A stretch of 47,673 nucleotides of DNA from Mycobacterium sp. (GTDB taxonomy: Bacteria; Actinomycetota; Actinomycetes; Mycobacteriales; Mycobacteriaceae): positions 1 to 47,673 of the forward strand of contig JAOPVI010000059.1 of NCBI GenBank assembly GCA_025966225.1. Reading direction: 5' to 3'. The notes under the pieces are model-generated. The model worked only from the letters and a program-made list of their open reading frames with translations. It was not told the DNA's origin and did not search any database. Position 1 is the first letter of the stretch; the number at the start of each line of letters is the position of its first letter. Below are positions 16,338-27,093 of the stretch, piece by piece. The position numbers and the translations under genes were made by a program.

Positions 16338-17474
16338 CTAGCCGGCCACCACGATCAGGTCGTGTGGACGGTTGTTGACGGGCATCGCCCCGTCTGCGGT
16401 GACGATCACGATGTCCTCGATGCGCGCCCCCCACTGGCCGGGAAAGTAGATCCCCGGCTCGACGCTGAATGCCATCCCCTCCACCAAGGGAAGATCGTTG
16501 CCCGCCACGATGTATGGCTCTTCGTGCACCGAAAGTCCGATGCCGTGTCCGGTGCGGTGGACGAACACCTCCGCGAGCCCCTGCTCGGCGAGCACGTCGC
16601 GCGCCGCAGCGTCGATCTGTTCCGCGGTGACTCCGGGCCGGACGGCATCGACGGCTGCCTTCTGCGCCCGCTGCAACACCGAATACTGCTGTGCCACTTC
16701 GGGTTCGGGCTCGCCGATGCTGTAGGTACGCGTCGAGTCCGAGTTATAGCCGGGTTCGTAGGGCCCACCGATGTCGACGACGACGACGTCGCCTCGCTGA
16801 AGCTCACGGTCGGAGCACTCGTGGTGCGGATCGGCGCCGTTGGGTCCGGACCCGACGATGATGAACGCCACCTCTGAGTGGCCCTCGGCGACGATGGCCT
16901 GCGCGATGTCGGCGGCCACGTCGGCCTCTGTGCGGCCCGGCACCAGGAACTCCGGCACCCGGGCATGCACGCGGTCGATGGCCGCCCCGGCCCTGCGCAG
17001 CGCGTCGATCTCCGCGGCGTCCTTGATCATTCGCAGCCTGCGCAGCACGCCGGTAGCCAGCACGGGCACCACGCCGAGCACGTCGGCCAGCGGCAACAGG
17101 TGCAGTGCGGTCATGGAATCGGTCACCGCGGTGGCGACGTGTCCGCCGCCGAGCGCATCGGCGACCAACCGGTATGGGTCGTCGCCGTCCACCCAGTCCC
17201 GCACGGCCAGACCGAGTTCGGTGACCGCGGACTCCCGCAGTGACGCCAGCTCGAGCCGCGGAACGACGACGGTGGGCGCGCCGTTCGTCGGCAGCACCAG
17301 CGCGGTCAGCCGCTCGAAGGTCTGCGCCCGCGATCCGACCAGGTAGCGCAGGTCGTAACCCGGGGTGATCACCAGTCCCGCCAACCCGGCGCGCTCGGCG
17401 GCGTCCCGCGCGGCCTCCAGTCGCTGGGCATACACACCGGTGTCGAAACGGCCCTTCGAGCTGCCAACGTCCAT
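16338..17474 (-). CDS. pepE: Xaa-Pro dipeptidase-type M24 metallopeptidase PepE (Rv2089c homologue)
   Basis: The 378-residue protein is a cytosolic M24 'pita-bread' peptidase. The creatinase-like N-terminal domain (about 1-135) is followed by the catalytic domain with metal ligands in VVVDIGGPYEPGYNSDSTRTY (two Asp), HRTGHGIGLSVHEEPY (His), SVEPGIY (Glu) and ARIEDIVIV (Glu). All five are present, so it should be active, probably on X-Pro dipeptides. In M. tuberculosis Rv2074 and Rv2089c are separated by over a dozen genes; here they are adjacent and convergent, with 9 bases between. Confidence 0.92.
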   Translation of the reverse strand: MDVGSSKGRFDTGVYAQRLEAARDAAERAGLAGLVITPGYDLRYLVGSRAQTFERLTALVLPTNGAPTVVVPRLELASLRESAVTELGLAVRDWVDGDDPYRLVADALGGGHVATAVTDSMTALHLLPLADVLGVVPVLATGVLRRLRMIKDAAEIDALRRAGAAIDRVHARVPEFLVPGRTEADVAADIAQAIVAEGHSEVAFIIVGSGPNGADPHHECSDRELQRGDVVVVDIGGPYEPGYNSDSTRTYSIGEPEPEVAQQYSVLQRAQKAAVDAVRPGVTAEQIDAAARDVLAEQGLAEVFVHRTGHGIGLSVHEEPYIVAGNDLPLVEGMAFSVEPGIYFPGQWGARIEDIVIVTADGAMPVNNRPHDLIVVAG

Positions 17475-17517
17475 CGCAATAGGCTAGCGGGAGTAGTCGG
17501 GACGAGACGGAGGACGA

Positions 17518-18483
17518 ATGCCGAAGGACACCGCACCCGTGTTGTTGCTCGACGGGGCCAGCATGTGGTTCCGCTCCTACTTCGGCGTCCCTTCGTCGAT
17601 CACGTCCCCGGACGGTCGGCCCGTCAATGCGCTACGCGGATTCCTGGACACCGTCGCCACGCTGATCAGTCGGGAGCGCCCCGCCCGGCTGGTGGTGTGT
17701 CTCGACCTCGACTGGCGGCCGCAGTGGCGCGTCGACCTGATCCCGTCGTACAAGGCGCACCGCGTCGAGCAAGAGGGCGCAGCGGGCGAACCGGACGTCG
17801 AAGAGGTGCCAGACGAGCTGAGTCCGCAGGTCGACATGATCATGTCGATGTTGGACGCCTTCGGAATCGCCACCGGAGGCGCGCCCGGATTCGAGGCCGA
17901 CGACGTCCTTGGCACCCTCGCCACGCAGGAACGTCGCGACCCGGTCGTGGTGGTCAGCGGGGACCGCGATCTGTTGCAACTGGTCGGCGACGAGCATGTC
18001 CCGGTGCGGGTGTTCTACATCGGCCGCGGGCTGGCGAGGGCTACGCTCTACGGCCCGGCCGAAGTCGCAGCGCAGTACGGCGTCCCCGTCGACCGCGCAG
18101 GGCTGGCCTACGCCGAGTTGGCCCTGCTGCGCGGCGACCCGTCCGACGGATTGCCTGGCGTGCCTGGAATAGGCGAGAAGACGGCAGCCACGCTCCTGGG
18201 GCAATACGGATCACTCGAGGAGATTCTTGCCGCGGCGCACGACTCGTCGTCGAAGATGCCGGGTGCACAACGCAAGAAACTGCTGGCGGCCGGAGATTAC
18301 CTAGCCGTTGCCGAGAAGGTGGTCCGGGTGGCCGGAGACGCCCCCGTCACCTTGTCGACCGATTCGGACGCCCTTCCGCTAACGGCAAACCATCCGCGGA
18401 AGGTCGCCGCGCTGGCAGGGGAGTTCGGTGTCACGTCGTCGATCGCGCGCCTGCAGAAGGCGCTCGACGACCTACCGGCCTAG
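17518..18483 (+). CDS. 5'-3' exonuclease-like (FEN/polymerase-I-exo fold) protein, Rv2090 homologue
   Basis: The 321-residue protein has the PIN-like 5' nuclease fold found at the N-terminus of DNA polymerase [65 protein letters not shown] and the helix-hairpin-helix [18 protein letters not shown]. The acidic residues for two metal ions are kept. It likely trims 5' flaps or RNA primers. The start is an ATG with GGAGGA upstream, 43 bases from the divergent pepE start. Confidence 0.92.
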   Translation: MPKDTAPVLLLDGASMWFRSYFGVPSSITSPDGRPVNALRGFLDTVATLISRERPARLVVCLDLDWRPQWRVDLIPSYKAHRVEQEGAAGEPDVEEVPDELSPQVDMIMSMLDAFGIATGGAPGFEADDVLGTLATQERRDPVVVVSGDRDLLQLVGDEHVPVRVFYIGRGLARATLYGPAEVAAQYGVPVDRAGLAYAELALLRGDPSDGLPGVPGIGEKTAATLLGQYGSLEEILAAAHDSSSKMPGAQRKKLLAAGDYLAVAEKVVRVAGDAPVTLSTDSDALPLTANHPRKVAALAGEFGVTSSIARLQKALDDLPA

Positions 18484-18511
18484 TCCTAACTATGGGGCCC
18501 TATTTGGGGTC

Positions 18512-19246
18512 TTACTTGGGTCGGCCGACTTCGTAGGTGCCGTTGCTGTCCTGGAACGTCACCGTCACCGTGCGCTTGGTGCCGTCGATGCTGACGTCGC
18601 AGTTGAAGTTGGCACCCTTCTCCACCTTGGGGTTCTTACCGTCGTTGCACTTGACGTCCGAAACGTTCTTGGCCCCGTACCCGTTCGCCTCGTCGCTGAG
18701 GATCTGCTCAACCCCGGTCTGCGCGGCATTGACGTCCAACTCCGTGGTCATGAAGAAGCCAGGCTTCCAGAAGCCCGTCACGCCCAAGGCGATCAGCAAC
18801 AGGGCAACGATGGCTCCGATGGCGATGAGCAGTGACTTCTTGCTGCCCTTGGCGGAACCGGCACCACTGGCCGGGTATGGCGAGTACTGCTGCCCGTACG
18901 CGTTGGGGTCGGCAGGCTGGCCGTACTGCGGTGGTTGCCCGTACTGACCTGGCTGGCCGTACTGGGTGGGTTGATTGCTCTGCGGGTACGAACCGGGTCC
19001 GTATGCGGTGGGCTGCTGGCCATACTGGTCGGCGGCCGGATACGCCTGCGTGGGCGGCGCGTAACCGGGCTGACCCGGCTGCTGGTAACCGGGATACTGC
19101 TGCTGCGGGTAGGCGGAAGCCTGATCCCAGGCGGGTGCTTCGGTGGGCTGATCGGGAGCGGGAGGTTGCTGCCACGCGGCCGGATCACTCGGCGGCTGCG
19201 ACCCTGGCCACGGCTGCGTCGGATCAGGTCCTTGCGGTCCGCTCAT
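18512..19246 (-). CDS. DUF4333 membrane protein with Pro/Gln/Tyr-rich N-terminus (Rv2091c homologue)
   Basis: The first 120 or so residues of this 244-residue protein are low-complexity, with repeats of the type QYGQP and [13 protein letters not shown] single transmembrane helix follows ([19 protein letters not shown], about 134-152), then an extracytoplasmic DUF4333 domain with a Cys pair in VKCNDGKN and [10 protein letters not shown] that probably forms a disulfide. Type II topology is likely: disordered tail inside, domain outside. It is the last gene of the paf-tat-helY run, 38 bases after helY. Function unknown. Confidence 0.9.
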   Translation of the reverse strand: MSGPQGPDPTQPWPGSQPPSDPAAWQQPPAPDQPTEAPAWDQASAYPQQQYPGYQQPGQPGYAPPTQAYPAADQYGQQPTAYGPGSYPQSNQPTQYGQPGQYGQPPQYGQPADPNAYGQQYSPYPASGAGSAKGSKKSLLIAIGAIVALLLIALGVTGFWKPGFFMTTELDVNAAQTGVEQILSDEANGYGAKNVSDVKCNDGKNPKVEKGANFNCDVSIDGTKRTVTVTFQDSNGTYEVGRPK

Positions 19247-19284
19247 CGTCTCTCCTCGGTGTGATCAGAAGCGTTGGCAACACA

Positions 19285-22056
19285 CTACCCTGCATCAACT
19301 GCCACGACGCCGCGCCGAATGTCGGCTATCGCACGTTTCGCCGTCGTCCTCGACTCAGAGGTCGGAGCGGCAATGCGAACCTGATCGAGCAGGTCCAATA
19401 CCTGTCTGCACCACCGCACGAAATCCCCGGCGGAGAGCGGCGATCCGGATCCCGCCGTGTCGGATGCGGCAAGCGCCGAAGACAAGTCACCGTTCGTGGC
19501 CCAGCTGTGGATGGCCGCGACGAAGCCGACGTCGGGTTCGCGGCTGGCCGATACGCGATGGCGCTGCTCGTCGGCGTGGATGTCCGCCCACAACCGCCGA
19601 GTGCGCACCAGAGCCCGACGGACCGGCTGCGTCGCCACCTCGAGGCCGGGGGGCGCACCCGGCGTGTCGCCCCTCGATTCGAACACCACTGATGACACGA
19701 CGGCGGCCAACCCTGCGGAGTCCAAGCCCTCCCACGCTCCGTCGCGGAGGCACTCGGCCACGAGCAGATCGCTTTCGCTGTAGATGCGTGCCAGTAGCTT
19801 GCCGTGCTCGGTGACCTTCGGTTCACCGCCGACGTCCTCGATGAAGCCGCGACCCTTCAGCAGCGTCACGATGCGGTCGAAGGTGCGCGCGAGCGAGTTG
19901 GTCGCCGCTGCGATCTTCTGCGCAAGCTCGGCGTTGTCGTGCTCGATGCGTAGGTAGCGTTCGGCGGCCCTGACCTGGGTCTCCCGATCGGGGCTCCGAT
20001 GCGTGGGATGGGTACGCATCCGTTCCCGAAGCCGCGACAATTCAGGGTCGACGTCCGGCTCCGCCGTCGCGCCGCGCTTGCGCTTGGCCGAGGGCACGTC
20101 AAGGCCGGCCGCCGCGGACAGCAGCGCCGACGCGACGTCGCGGCGAACTCTTGGCTGGCGGTGCTCGACGCGCTTGGGCAGCGACATCGACCCGAGCCGC
20201 GCCGACGCCCCCGAGTAGTCGGCCGACGAAATCCGGCCTGCCCAGCGATGTTCCGTGAGCACGAGGGGTCGCGGGTTGTCCCCGTCGGCATCCGGTTCGA
20301 GCACCACCGCGAGCCCGACGCGGCGGCCGTGTCCGATCATGATGATGTCACCTCGACGAAGGGCCGACAGTGCGTCGTCGGTGGACTTTCGACGATCTAG
20401 CCGCGACGCGCGCGCCTGCGCACGTTCCCGCGTCGAGATCTCGGCCCGAAGTCGCGCGTACTCGAGAATCGGTGCGTCGGCGCCGCCGAACTCCGCTGCG
20501 AGGTCCTTGAGCATCCGTTGTCCGCGTTCCACGCCGCGGACGAGGCCGACGACGGAGCGGTCGGCCTGGAACTGCGCGAACGACCGCTCCAGAAGTTGGT
20601 GGGCCTGCTCGGGTCCCATCTGCTGCACGAGGTTGATGGTCATGTTGTACGACGGCGCGAAGGAACTTCTCAGCGGGAACGTGCGGGTGGACGCAAGTCC
20701 CGCGACGTCTGCCGGTTCGACGTCGGGATGCCACAGCACGACGGCATGGCCTTCGACGTCGATGCCGCGGCGGCCTGCGCGGCCGGTCAACTGCGTGTAC
20801 TCGCCGGGGGTCAGCGAGGCATGCTGTTCGCCGTTGAACTTGACCAGCCGCTCCAACACCACGGTGCGGGCCGGCATGTTGATTCCCAAAGCCAGCGTCT
20901 CCGTGGCGAACACCGCCTTCACGAGGCCTGCGGTGAAGAGCTCTTCGACGGTGTGGCGGAACACCGGCAGCAGGCCGGCGTGATGAGCGGCCAACCCGCG
21001 CAGCAGACCTTCGCGCCATTCGTGGTAGCCGATCACCACCAGGTCGCCGTCGTCGAGATCCGCACAGCGACGATCGATCACCTCAGCGATCCGCACCCGG
21101 TCGGCATCGGTGGTGAGCCGCAGCGGCGATCGTAGACACTGTTTGACCGCGGCATCGCAGCCCGCCCGCGAGAACACGAATGTGATTGCCGGAAGTAAAC
21201 CTTCGCGATCGAGCGCACCGATCACATCGGGCCGCGACGGTGGACGGTGGAGCGAGGGACGCCCTCCCCCACGGTCTCGGTGGCCCGCTCGTCCGCGTCC
21301 GCGTGGCTGCCAGTCGGCCATCCGGTCGGCTTCCCGCCGGTGCGCGATGTGGCGGACCAGCTCGTGATCGACCAGCGGCGAGCCTGCCGCCGCCCGGTCG
21401 CCTTCGAAGAGGTCGAACAGCCGCTTGCCCACCATCATGTGCTGCCACAACGGAACGGGCCGGTGCTCGTCGACGACGACGGTGGTGTCACCGCGCACCG
21501 TCTGGATCCAGCCGCCGAACTCCTCGGCGTTGCTCACGGTGGCCGAAAGGCTGACGAGCCGCACCTCCTCGGGTAGGTGCAGGATCACCTCCTCCCACAC
21601 CGCGCCGCGCATCCGGTCGGCGAGGAAGTGCACCTCGTCCATGACTACATGTGAAAGACCCTGCAGTGCAGGAGAATTCGCGTATAGCATGTTTCGCAGC
21701 ACCTCGGTGGTCATGACGACGATCGGCGCATTGCTGTTGATGGCCTGATCCCCGGTGAGCAGTCCGATGCGCTCGGCGCCGTACCGCTGCACCAGATCGT
21801 TGTGCTTCTGGTTGCTCAGCGCCTTGATGGGGGTGGTGTAGAAGCACTTTCGGCCCGCGGCCAGCGCCAGGTGCACCGCGAACTCACCCACCACCGTCTT
21901 TCCGGCACCCGTCGGGGCGCACACCAGCACACCGTGCCCCTGCGCGAGGGCCCGGCAGGCCCGCAGTTGGAAATCGTCGAGGGTGAAGGGCAACTCGGCG
22001 ATGAAGCCCCGCAACTCCGGTGGTAGCTCGGCTGTCAGCTCAGGTGGCTTGGTCAT
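19285..22056 (-). CDS. helY: Ski2-like DEAD/DEAH-box RNA helicase HelY
   Basis: The 923-residue protein has all main superfamily 2 helicase motifs: [11 protein letters not shown] (Walker A Lys at 53), MDEVHFL (DEVH at 140-143), LSATVSN, and [12 protein letters not shown] (motif VI). It resembles archaeal/eukaryotic Ski2-Mtr4 helicases and is taken to unwind RNA, perhaps for RNA decay. I chose the ATG at 22056 ([18 protein letters not shown]): the frame stays open for 58 more residues, but these are out-of-frame tatC sequence with no helicase similarity. It overlaps the tatC 3' end by 17 bases. A low-complexity Arg/Gly-rich insert ([15 protein letters not shown]) sits between the two RecA-like domains. 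Confidence 0.94.
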   Translation of the reverse strand: MTKPPELTAELPPELRGFIAELPFTLDDFQLRACRALAQGHGVLVCAPTGAGKTVVGEFAVHLALAAGRKCFYTTPIKALSNQKHNDLVQRYGAERIGLLTGDQAINSNAPIVVMTTEVLRNMLYANSPALQGLSHVVMDEVHFLADRMRGAVWEEVILHLPEEVRLVSLSATVSNAEEFGGWIQTVRGDTTVVVDEHRPVPLWQHMMVGKRLFDLFEGDRAAAGSPLVDHELVRHIAHRREADRMADWQPRGRGRAGHRDRGGGRPSLHRPPSRPDVIGALDREGLLPAITFVFSRAGCDAAVKQCLRSPLRLTTDADRVRIAEVIDRRCADLDDGDLVVIGYHEWREGLLRGLAAHHAGLLPVFRHTVEELFTAGLVKAVFATETLALGINMPARTVVLERLVKFNGEQHASLTPGEYTQLTGRAGRRGIDVEGHAVVLWHPDVEPADVAGLASTRTFPLRSSFAPSYNMTINLVQQMGPEQAHQLLERSFAQFQADRSVVGLVRGVERGQRMLKDLAAEFGGADAPILEYARLRAEISTRERAQARASRLDRRKSTDDALSALRRGDIIMIGHGRRVGLAVVLEPDADGDNPRPLVLTEHRWAGRISSADYSGASARLGSMSLPKRVEHRQPRVRRDVASALLSAAAGLDVPSAKRKRGATAEPDVDPELSRLRERMRTHPTHRSPDRETQVRAAERYLRIEHDNAELAQKIAAATNSLARTFDRIVTLLKGRGFIEDVGGEPKVTEHGKLLARIYSESDLLVAECLRDGAWEGLDSAGLAAVVSSVVFESRGDTPGAPPGLEVATQPVRRALVRTRRLWADIHADEQRHRVSASREPDVGFVAAIHSWATNGDLSSALAASDTAGSGSPLSAGDFVRWCRQVLDLLDQVRIAAPTSESRTTAKRAIADIRRGVVAVDAG

Positions 22057-22990
22057 CGATGCCCAGCCGAGACGGAGTGGGCACGGCACTCGGCGGTTCG
22101 ACTGGTTCGACGTCGCCGAGTGGCGAGGCCACGTCGTCCGGCACGTCCTCGTGCGCTGCTCGCCGCGCTTTGCGCCTGTCGTGAATGCGCGCGATCTGAA
22201 TGGCGAACTCGAGCAGCAGCGACAGTGCACAAGCCAGCGCGAGCATCGAGAACGGGTCGGACCCCGGCGTCGCGAACGCGGAGAACACGAACAGGCCGAA
22301 GATCAGCCCCCGACGCCACTTCCTCAGCTTCTCGTACGTCACCATCCCGACCATGTTGAGCATGATGATCAACAGCGGAAACTCGAAGCTGATGCCGAAC
22401 ACCAACAGAAGGTTGATCAGGAATCCGAAGTACTGATCGCCGGACAGCGCCGTGATCTGTACGTCGCTGCCGACCGTGAGCAGGAACTTCAACGCCTTGG
22501 ACAGCACGACGTAGGCCAACACCGCGCCCGTCATGAACAGCAACGCGCCGAAGGCGACGAACACCGACGCGAACCGGCGTTCCTTCTTGTAGAGCCCTGG
22601 CGTGATGAACGCCCACATTTGATACAGCCACACCGGGCAGGCCAACACGAGGCCCGCCGTGAGGGCGACCTTCAGCCGCAACATGAACTGGTCGAAGGGT
22701 CCCGTGGCAAGCAGCCGGCACTGTCCGTCCGGGGCGATCGACGCCCGCGCGGACGAGGGCAGATCACAGTACGGTTCCCGCAACCAGTCCCCGAGGCTGC
22801 GGAGGCCGAAAGCTCCGTGGCTGTACCAGAAGAATCCGATCACCGTGGTCAAGAGGACCGCCACCACCGCGATGAGTAGCCGACTGCGCAACTCGTGCAG
22901 GTGGTCGACCAACGACATCGTGCCGTCGGGATTGGCCTGCGAGCGTCGACGACGAGGGTCGAGCTTGCCGAGGATTCGTGGGGTTTGCAC
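22040..22990 (-). CDS. tatC: Sec-independent (Tat) translocase subunit TatC
   Basis: The 316-residue integral membrane protein contains the TatC hallmark [15 protein letters not shown] (residues 24-38) and six hydrophobic helices, with the conserved [24 protein letters not shown] region. TatC recognises the twin-arginine signal and, with TatA and TatB, carries folded proteins across the inner membrane. TatB is not encoded here. It lies downstream of tatA (74 bases) and upstream of helY (overlap 17 bases), as in other mycobacteria. The charged C-terminal tail after about residue 270 is typical. Confidence 0.97.
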   Translation of the reverse strand: MQTPRILGKLDPRRRRSQANPDGTMSLVDHLHELRSRLLIAVVAVLLTTVIGFFWYSHGAFGLRSLGDWLREPYCDLPSSARASIAPDGQCRLLATGPFDQFMLRLKVALTAGLVLACPVWLYQMWAFITPGLYKKERRFASVFVAFGALLFMTGAVLAYVVLSKALKFLLTVGSDVQITALSGDQYFGFLINLLLVFGISFEFPLLIIMLNMVGMVTYEKLRKWRRGLIFGLFVFSAFATPGSDPFSMLALACALSLLLEFAIQIARIHDRRKARRAAHEDVPDDVASPLGDVEPVEPPSAVPTPSRLGIDDQAT

Positions 22991-23064
22991 GCGCGTATAT
23001 GGAGACAGAAACCTACCGACGACGAGGCCGCGACGTTACGTCGCGGTCGCCGTCCGACTTAGGC

Positions 23065-23322
23065 TCAGGCCGGACGGGTGTCCGTGGTCTGCTCGGAAGC
23101 AGGAGCGGGCGCAGCCGGCTCGACGCGTTCCGACGCGACCGGAGTGGCAGGCAGCGCCGCATCCTCCGGCTTGCCGTCGGACTGCATCTCCTTGATCTCG
23201 GACTTGAAGATGCGCATCGACTTACCTAGCGAGCGCGCCGCGTCAGGGAGCTTCTTCGCACCGAAGAGCAGGATGAACGCAGCGATGACAATCAACCAGT
23301 GCCAAGGTTGTAGACCACCCAA
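23065..23322 (-). CDS. tatA: Sec-independent (Tat) translocase subunit TatA
   Basis: The 85-residue protein has one N-terminal transmembrane helix ([14 protein letters not shown]), a [24 protein letters not shown] amphipathic helix and an acidic, Ala/Pro-rich tail. The FG-KKLPD hinge marks TatA. It forms the pore-like oligomer of the Tat system. It starts 31 bases after the pafC stop, with GGAGG upstream of the ATG. Confidence 0.97.
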   Translation of the reverse strand: MGGLQPWHWLIVIAAFILLFGAKKLPDAARSLGKSMRIFKSEIKEMQSDGKPEDAALPATPVASERVEPAAPAPASEQTTDTRPA

Positions 23323-23353
23323 TTTGGGTCACCTCCAGAAGTCCTGGCCGAGT

Positions 23354-24337
23354 CTACTCGCCACTGACGTCAACTTGTCCCGTCGCTTCGCTCGCCCCCT
23401 CGTAGGCGGCGAGCGCCTTCGCAGCCGATTCGCGAACCCGATCGGCGAGCGACTGCGGTTCCAGTACTCGAACGGCCGAACCGAAGCCGAGCACGAACCT
23501 CGCCATCCAATCGTCGGACGCGTACGTCATCGCCGCTTCACACGCGCCGTCCGGCAACTCACGCACCACACGAAGCGGGTAGTAGTCGAACATCCAGGCC
23601 GCCGACCGGTCGACGAGCAGGGTCGCCGCAGGTAACGCGGGGTCGGCGTCGAAGAGCGAAGTGTCGGGGCCGGCCCGCACGGCGGGTTCGGGAGGCCGCG
23701 ACGGCTCGTCGAGCACCTTCGCGTCGAAGATGCGATCGAACCGGAACAGCCTCACGTCCTCCGCCGATCGGCACCATGCCTCGAGATAGGTGCGATCGGC
23801 GACGAGCACGACCCGAATCGGGTCGACGATCCGGCTCGACAGCGTGTCGTGGGACGCCGAGTAGTACTCGATGGCCAGCGCCCGGCCGTCCCTCACGGCC
23901 GCCCGCACCGCGGTGGCCTGACTCTGAACCGGAGTGGGGTCCTCCGCGGCGACCGAACCGCTCACCTCGCCCGCCGCCGATTCGATCTTCGCAATCGCGC
24001 TTCGTGCGGCCTCCGGATCGACCATGCCAGGCACGTCCAGCAGTGCCCGCAGTGCCACCAGGATGCCCGTCGCTTCCGGGGAAGTCAGTCGAAGCGGATG
24101 GTCCATCCCCGCGGCGAACGTGACCTCGACGGTGTCGCCCTCGAAGTCGAAGTCGATGAGATCGCCTGGGCCGTAACCGGGTAGCCCACACAGCCACAGC
24201 TGATTCAGATCCGTGTGGAGTTGCTTCTCGGTGACGCCGAGCGCGGCCGCCGCCTCGGCGCGGGTGATCCTCGGGTTGGCCTGGAAGTAGGGCACCATGT
24301 TCAGCAGCCGCACCAGGCGAGTCGAGACGTTACTCAT
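23354..24337 (-). CDS. pafC: WYL-domain transcription activator subunit PafC
   Basis: The 327-residue protein has an N-terminal winged-helix segment (NPRITRAEAAAALGVTEKQLHTDLNQLW) and a WYL domain around 145-215 (LAIEYYSASHDTLSSRIVDP ... LEAWCRSAEDVRLFRFDRI), followed by a C-terminal WCX-type extension. With PafB it forms the heterodimer that switches on the LexA-independent DNA-damage response of mycobacteria. Its ATG overlaps the pafB stop (ATGA), which fits obligate co-expression. The usual Trp-Tyr-Leu triplet is degenerate here (TYLEAW). Confidence 0.95.
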   Translation of the reverse strand: MSNVSTRLVRLLNMVPYFQANPRITRAEAAAALGVTEKQLHTDLNQLWLCGLPGYGPGDLIDFDFEGDTVEVTFAAGMDHPLRLTSPEATGILVALRALLDVPGMVDPEAARSAIAKIESAAGEVSGSVAAEDPTPVQSQATAVRAAVRDGRALAIEYYSASHDTLSSRIVDPIRVVLVADRTYLEAWCRSAEDVRLFRFDRIFDAKVLDEPSRPPEPAVRAGPDTSLFDADPALPAATLLVDRSAAWMFDYYPLRVVRELPDGACEAAMTYASDDWMARFVLGFGSAVRVLEPQSLADRVRESAAKALAAYEGASEATGQVDVSGE

Positions 24338-25341
24338 GCGCGTCCCGCTCCGCTGCTCGCGACTCCCGCATGCGCTCGCAGCCGCTCGAGCACGTCATCG
24401 CGAAGCGACTGAGGCTCCAGTGCCACCGCATCGGCACCGAGGCTCGCGATCTCACGGGCCAGCCGGGCGGCCATCCCCACATCCATGGTCAACTCGTCGC
24501 CCGTGCGTCCTCTCAAGGTGTGTGGCGCCGTCCCCGTCGCCTGACGTCGCAACGAGGTCGCGCGGCCCTCGGCCACCCACACCCGCGCCTGCGGACCAGC
24601 CGGCCACTCGGCTACCGCCCGGTGCACGATGTCCCGCAAGTTCACGTCAGTCGGCCGCGTCACCGCGTCGCGCGGACCAACTGCCTTGACCTCCGCCCCC
24701 ATGCGGGACAACCGGAAGGTGCGCGTCGCATCGCGGTCACGATCGTGGCCGACGAGATACCAGCGCCCGCGGTAGGTCACGACGCCCCACGGCTCGACGG
24801 TGCGGTCCCTGAACGGCTCGCTGCGGGATGGTCGGTGTGGGAACGTCACCGCCTGCCCGGCGTCGATGGCGGCCAACAGGACGCCCAATACCTCCTCGGA
24901 TCCGCGCAGACCAGGCAGCGACGCGGTGGTGATCGTCGCGCCGGACTCCGGTGCGTCGACGTCCACACCTGCGGCCCGCAGCTTGAGCAGCGCACTCTGG
25001 GTGGCGGTGACCAATTCGGGTGACTCCCACAATTGGGTGGCCACGGCGACTGCGGCGGCCTCCTCGGCCGTCAGTTCCACGGGGGGTAACGCGTATGCAG
25101 CTCTGTTGATGCGGTAGCCCTCGGTGGTGTCGAAGGACGACGCCTTGCCGGTCTCGAGCGGGATGCCGAGGTCGCGCAGTTCGTTCTTGTCGCGCTCGAA
25201 CATCCGCGAGAAGGCCTCGTCGCTCGGGCTGTCGGCATACCCGGACACCGTCGCCCTGATTCGCTCGGCGGTCAGATAGCCGCGAGTGGACAGGAGGGCG
25301 ATGACAAGGTTCATCAACCGTTCGACTTTGGATATCCCCAC
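24334..25341 (-). CDS. pafB: WYL-domain transcription activator subunit PafB
   Basis: The 335-residue partner of PafC has a winged helix (VERLMNLVIALLSTRGYLTAERIR ... FSRMFERDKNELRDLGIPLE) and a WYL domain with an exact RGRWYLVGHDRDRDATRTFRLSRM around 195-218. PafBC activates repair genes by way of a promoter motif separate from the SOS box. The gene sits 33 bases after pafA in the same direction, although it has no role in pupylation. Confidence 0.96.
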   Translation of the reverse strand: MGISKVERLMNLVIALLSTRGYLTAERIRATVSGYADSPSDEAFSRMFERDKNELRDLGIPLETGKASSFDTTEGYRINRAAYALPPVELTAEEAAAVAVATQLWESPELVTATQSALLKLRAAGVDVDAPESGATITTASLPGLRGSEEVLGVLLAAIDAGQAVTFPHRPSRSEPFRDRTVEPWGVVTYRGRWYLVGHDRDRDATRTFRLSRMGAEVKAVGPRDAVTRPTDVNLRDIVHRAVAEWPAGPQARVWVAEGRATSLRRQATGTAPHTLRGRTGDELTMDVGMAARLAREIASLGADAVALEPQSLRDDVLERLRAHAGVASSGAGRA

Positions 25342-25374
25342 CGGCTCAGCCTATTGGACCGGGCGGGGTTGCGA

Positions 25375-26733
25375 TCACATGCTTGCGATGAGTCGCTTGA
25401 CGCGTTCGTCGACGGATCGGAACGGGTCCTTGCACAGCACGGTGCGCTGGGCCTGGTCGTTGAGCTTGAGGTGCACCCAGTCGACGGTGAAGTCGCGGCC
25501 AGCGGCCTGCGCGGCGCTGATGAACTCTCCGCGCAGCTTGGCCCTGGTGGTCTGAGGCGGCTCGTTGACGGCGGCCTCGATTTCCTCGTCGGTGGTGATG
25601 CGGGCGGCCAAACCCTTGCGCTGCAACAGATCGAACACCCCGCGGCCGCGCTTGATGTCGTGATAGGCGAGATCGAGCTGCGCGATCTTCGGATCGGCCA
25701 ATTCCATGCTGTAGCGGTCCTGGTAGCGCTGGAACAGCTTGCGCTTGATGACCCAGTCGATCTCGGTGTCGACCTTCGCGAAGTCCTGGGCCTCCACGGC
25801 GTCGAGCTGGCGACCCCACAGGTCGACGACCTGCTCGATCTGCGCGTTGGGTTCGCGGGTCTGCAGGTGCTCGACGGCGCGGCTGTAGTACTCGCGCTGG
25901 ATGTCGAGGGCGCTGGCCTGTCTGCCACCTGCGAGCCGCACGGGTCGGCGACCGGTGAGATCGTGGCTGACCTCGCGGATGGCGCGGATCGGGTTGTCCA
26001 GTGAGAAGTCGCGGAAGGGGACGCCCGCCTCGATCATCTCGAGCACCAGCGCGGCGGTGCCCACCTTGAGCATGGTGGTGGACTCGCACATGTTCGAGTC
26101 GCCGACGATGACGTGCAGCCTGCGGTACTTCTCGGCGTCGGCGTGTGGCTCGTCGCGCGTGTTGATGATCGGCCTACTGCGCGTGGTGGCGCTCGACACG
26201 CCCTCCCAGATGTGTTCGGCGCGCTGGCTCAGGCAGAACGTGGCCGCCTTCGGCGTCTGAAGCACCTTGCCCGCACCGCAGATCAGCTGGCGTGTCACCA
26301 GGAACGGCAGCAGTACGTCGGAGATCCGGGAGAACTCGCCTGCCCGCACGATGAGGTAGTTCTCGTGGCAGCCGTAAGAGTTGCCCGCGGAGTCGGTGTT
26401 GTTCTTGAACAGGTAGATGTCGCCGCCGATGCCCTCGTCGGCCAGCCGCTGCTCCGCGTCGATCAGCAGGTCCTCGAGGACGCGTTCGCCCGCGCGGTCA
26501 TGAGTGACCAACTGAATCAGGCTGTCGCACTCGGCGGTTGCGTACTCGGGGTGCGAACCGACGTCGAGATAGAGCCGCGCGCCATTGCGAAGGAAGACGT
26601 TGGAACTGCGGCCCCAGGAAACGACCCGGCGGAACAGATACCTGGCCACCTCGTCCGGGCTGAGCCGGCGGTGGCCGTGAAAAGTGCACGTCACGCCGAA
26701 TTCGGTCTCGATGCCCATGATTCGCCGCTGCAC
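25375..26733 (-). CDS. pafA: Pup-protein ligase PafA
   Basis: PafA links the C-terminal glutamate of Pup to substrate lysines with ATP in the cytosol. The 452-residue product belongs to the glutamine-synthetase-like family: MGIETEFGV at the N-terminus with acidic metal ligands, [15 protein letters not shown] (Asp57, corresponding to the conserved catalytic Asp), [17 protein letters not shown] and [24 protein letters not shown] chose the GTG at 26733 ([12 protein letters not shown]), which matches the family start; the frame stays open 281 codons further with no similarity. It is first in the pafA-pafB-pafC-tatA-tatC-helY run. Confidence 0.97.
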   Translation of the reverse strand: MQRRIMGIETEFGVTCTFHGHRRLSPDEVARYLFRRVVSWGRSSNVFLRNGARLYLDVGSHPEYATAECDSLIQLVTHDRAGERVLEDLLIDAEQRLADEGIGGDIYLFKNNTDSAGNSYGCHENYLIVRAGEFSRISDVLLPFLVTRQLICGAGKVLQTPKAATFCLSQRAEHIWEGVSSATTRSRPIINTRDEPHADAEKYRRLHVIVGDSNMCESTTMLKVGTAALVLEMIEAGVPFRDFSLDNPIRAIREVSHDLTGRRPVRLAGGRQASALDIQREYYSRAVEHLQTREPNAQIEQVVDLWGRQLDAVEAQDFAKVDTEIDWVIKRKLFQRYQDRYSMELADPKIAQLDLAYHDIKRGRGVFDLLQRKGLAARITTDEEIEAAVNEPPQTTRAKLRGEFISAAQAAGRDFTVDWVHLKLNDQAQRTVLCKDPFRSVDERVKRLIASM

Positions 26734-27093
26734 GTCTTCGAGCTTACGGGTTGACCCGTCACTGCGTATTGACACCCGTGACCGTGTCCGTGACTGTTGG
26801 CCGTGACTACCGCGCCGGAGGCGGCGTAATCCGACGTCTGCGGCGGTTTCGCCGTGGCGTTCCATCGCCATCTTCCTGGTGCTGACGGCGTGTCTCAGCG
26901 GCACCTTCTGGGCGTTTGTCAAGCTCACCCAAACGGTGTTCTGGGCCAAACGCAGTGCACTGCCCGCCTCAATTAGCATGCGGCTCTGACATTTTCGACG
27001 GTCCGCGTCGGGTGGTGCACAGTCCGGGTTTGATCCACAGGTGGGGGCTTGCTGGCTGGCGTCGGGTCGGCGCGGCTCTGGATAATCGAATGC
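26734..27093. promoter_or_regulatory. 360-bp gap upstream of pafA with a palindrome and CCGTGAC repeats
   Basis: This divergent gap between pafA and the DUF222/HNH gene has no supported gene. Next to the pafA start is the perfect inverted repeat ACGGGT-TG-ACCCGT (26746-26759). Three copies of CCGTGAC follow at 26776, 26788 and 26801, spaced 12 and 13 bases, close to one helical turn. These could bind a regulator of the paf-tat operon. A stretch at about 26865-26960 would encode a hydrophobic helix in one plus frame, but no start codon or ribosome site supports it. Confidence 0.45.

Noticed and set aside
18484..18511. Terminator between the exonuclease-like and DUF4333 genes
   Set aside because: Only GGGGCCC symmetry and no stable stem with a T-run in the 28-base gap.
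18880..19240. Short tandem repeats in the DUF4333 gene
   Set aside because: They reflect the Pro/Gln/Tyr-rich protein tail rather than a separate DNA element.
22057..22230. Longer HelY beginning inside tatC
   Set aside because: The extra residues are out-of-frame tatC sequence with Arg/Cys-rich shadow composition; the helicase start motif begins at 22056.
26840..26990. Possible small membrane protein in the gap upstream of pafA ([18 protein letters not shown])
   Set aside because: The frame has no ATG/GTG with a ribosome site ahead of the hydrophobic part, and it is bounded by a stop just upstream.
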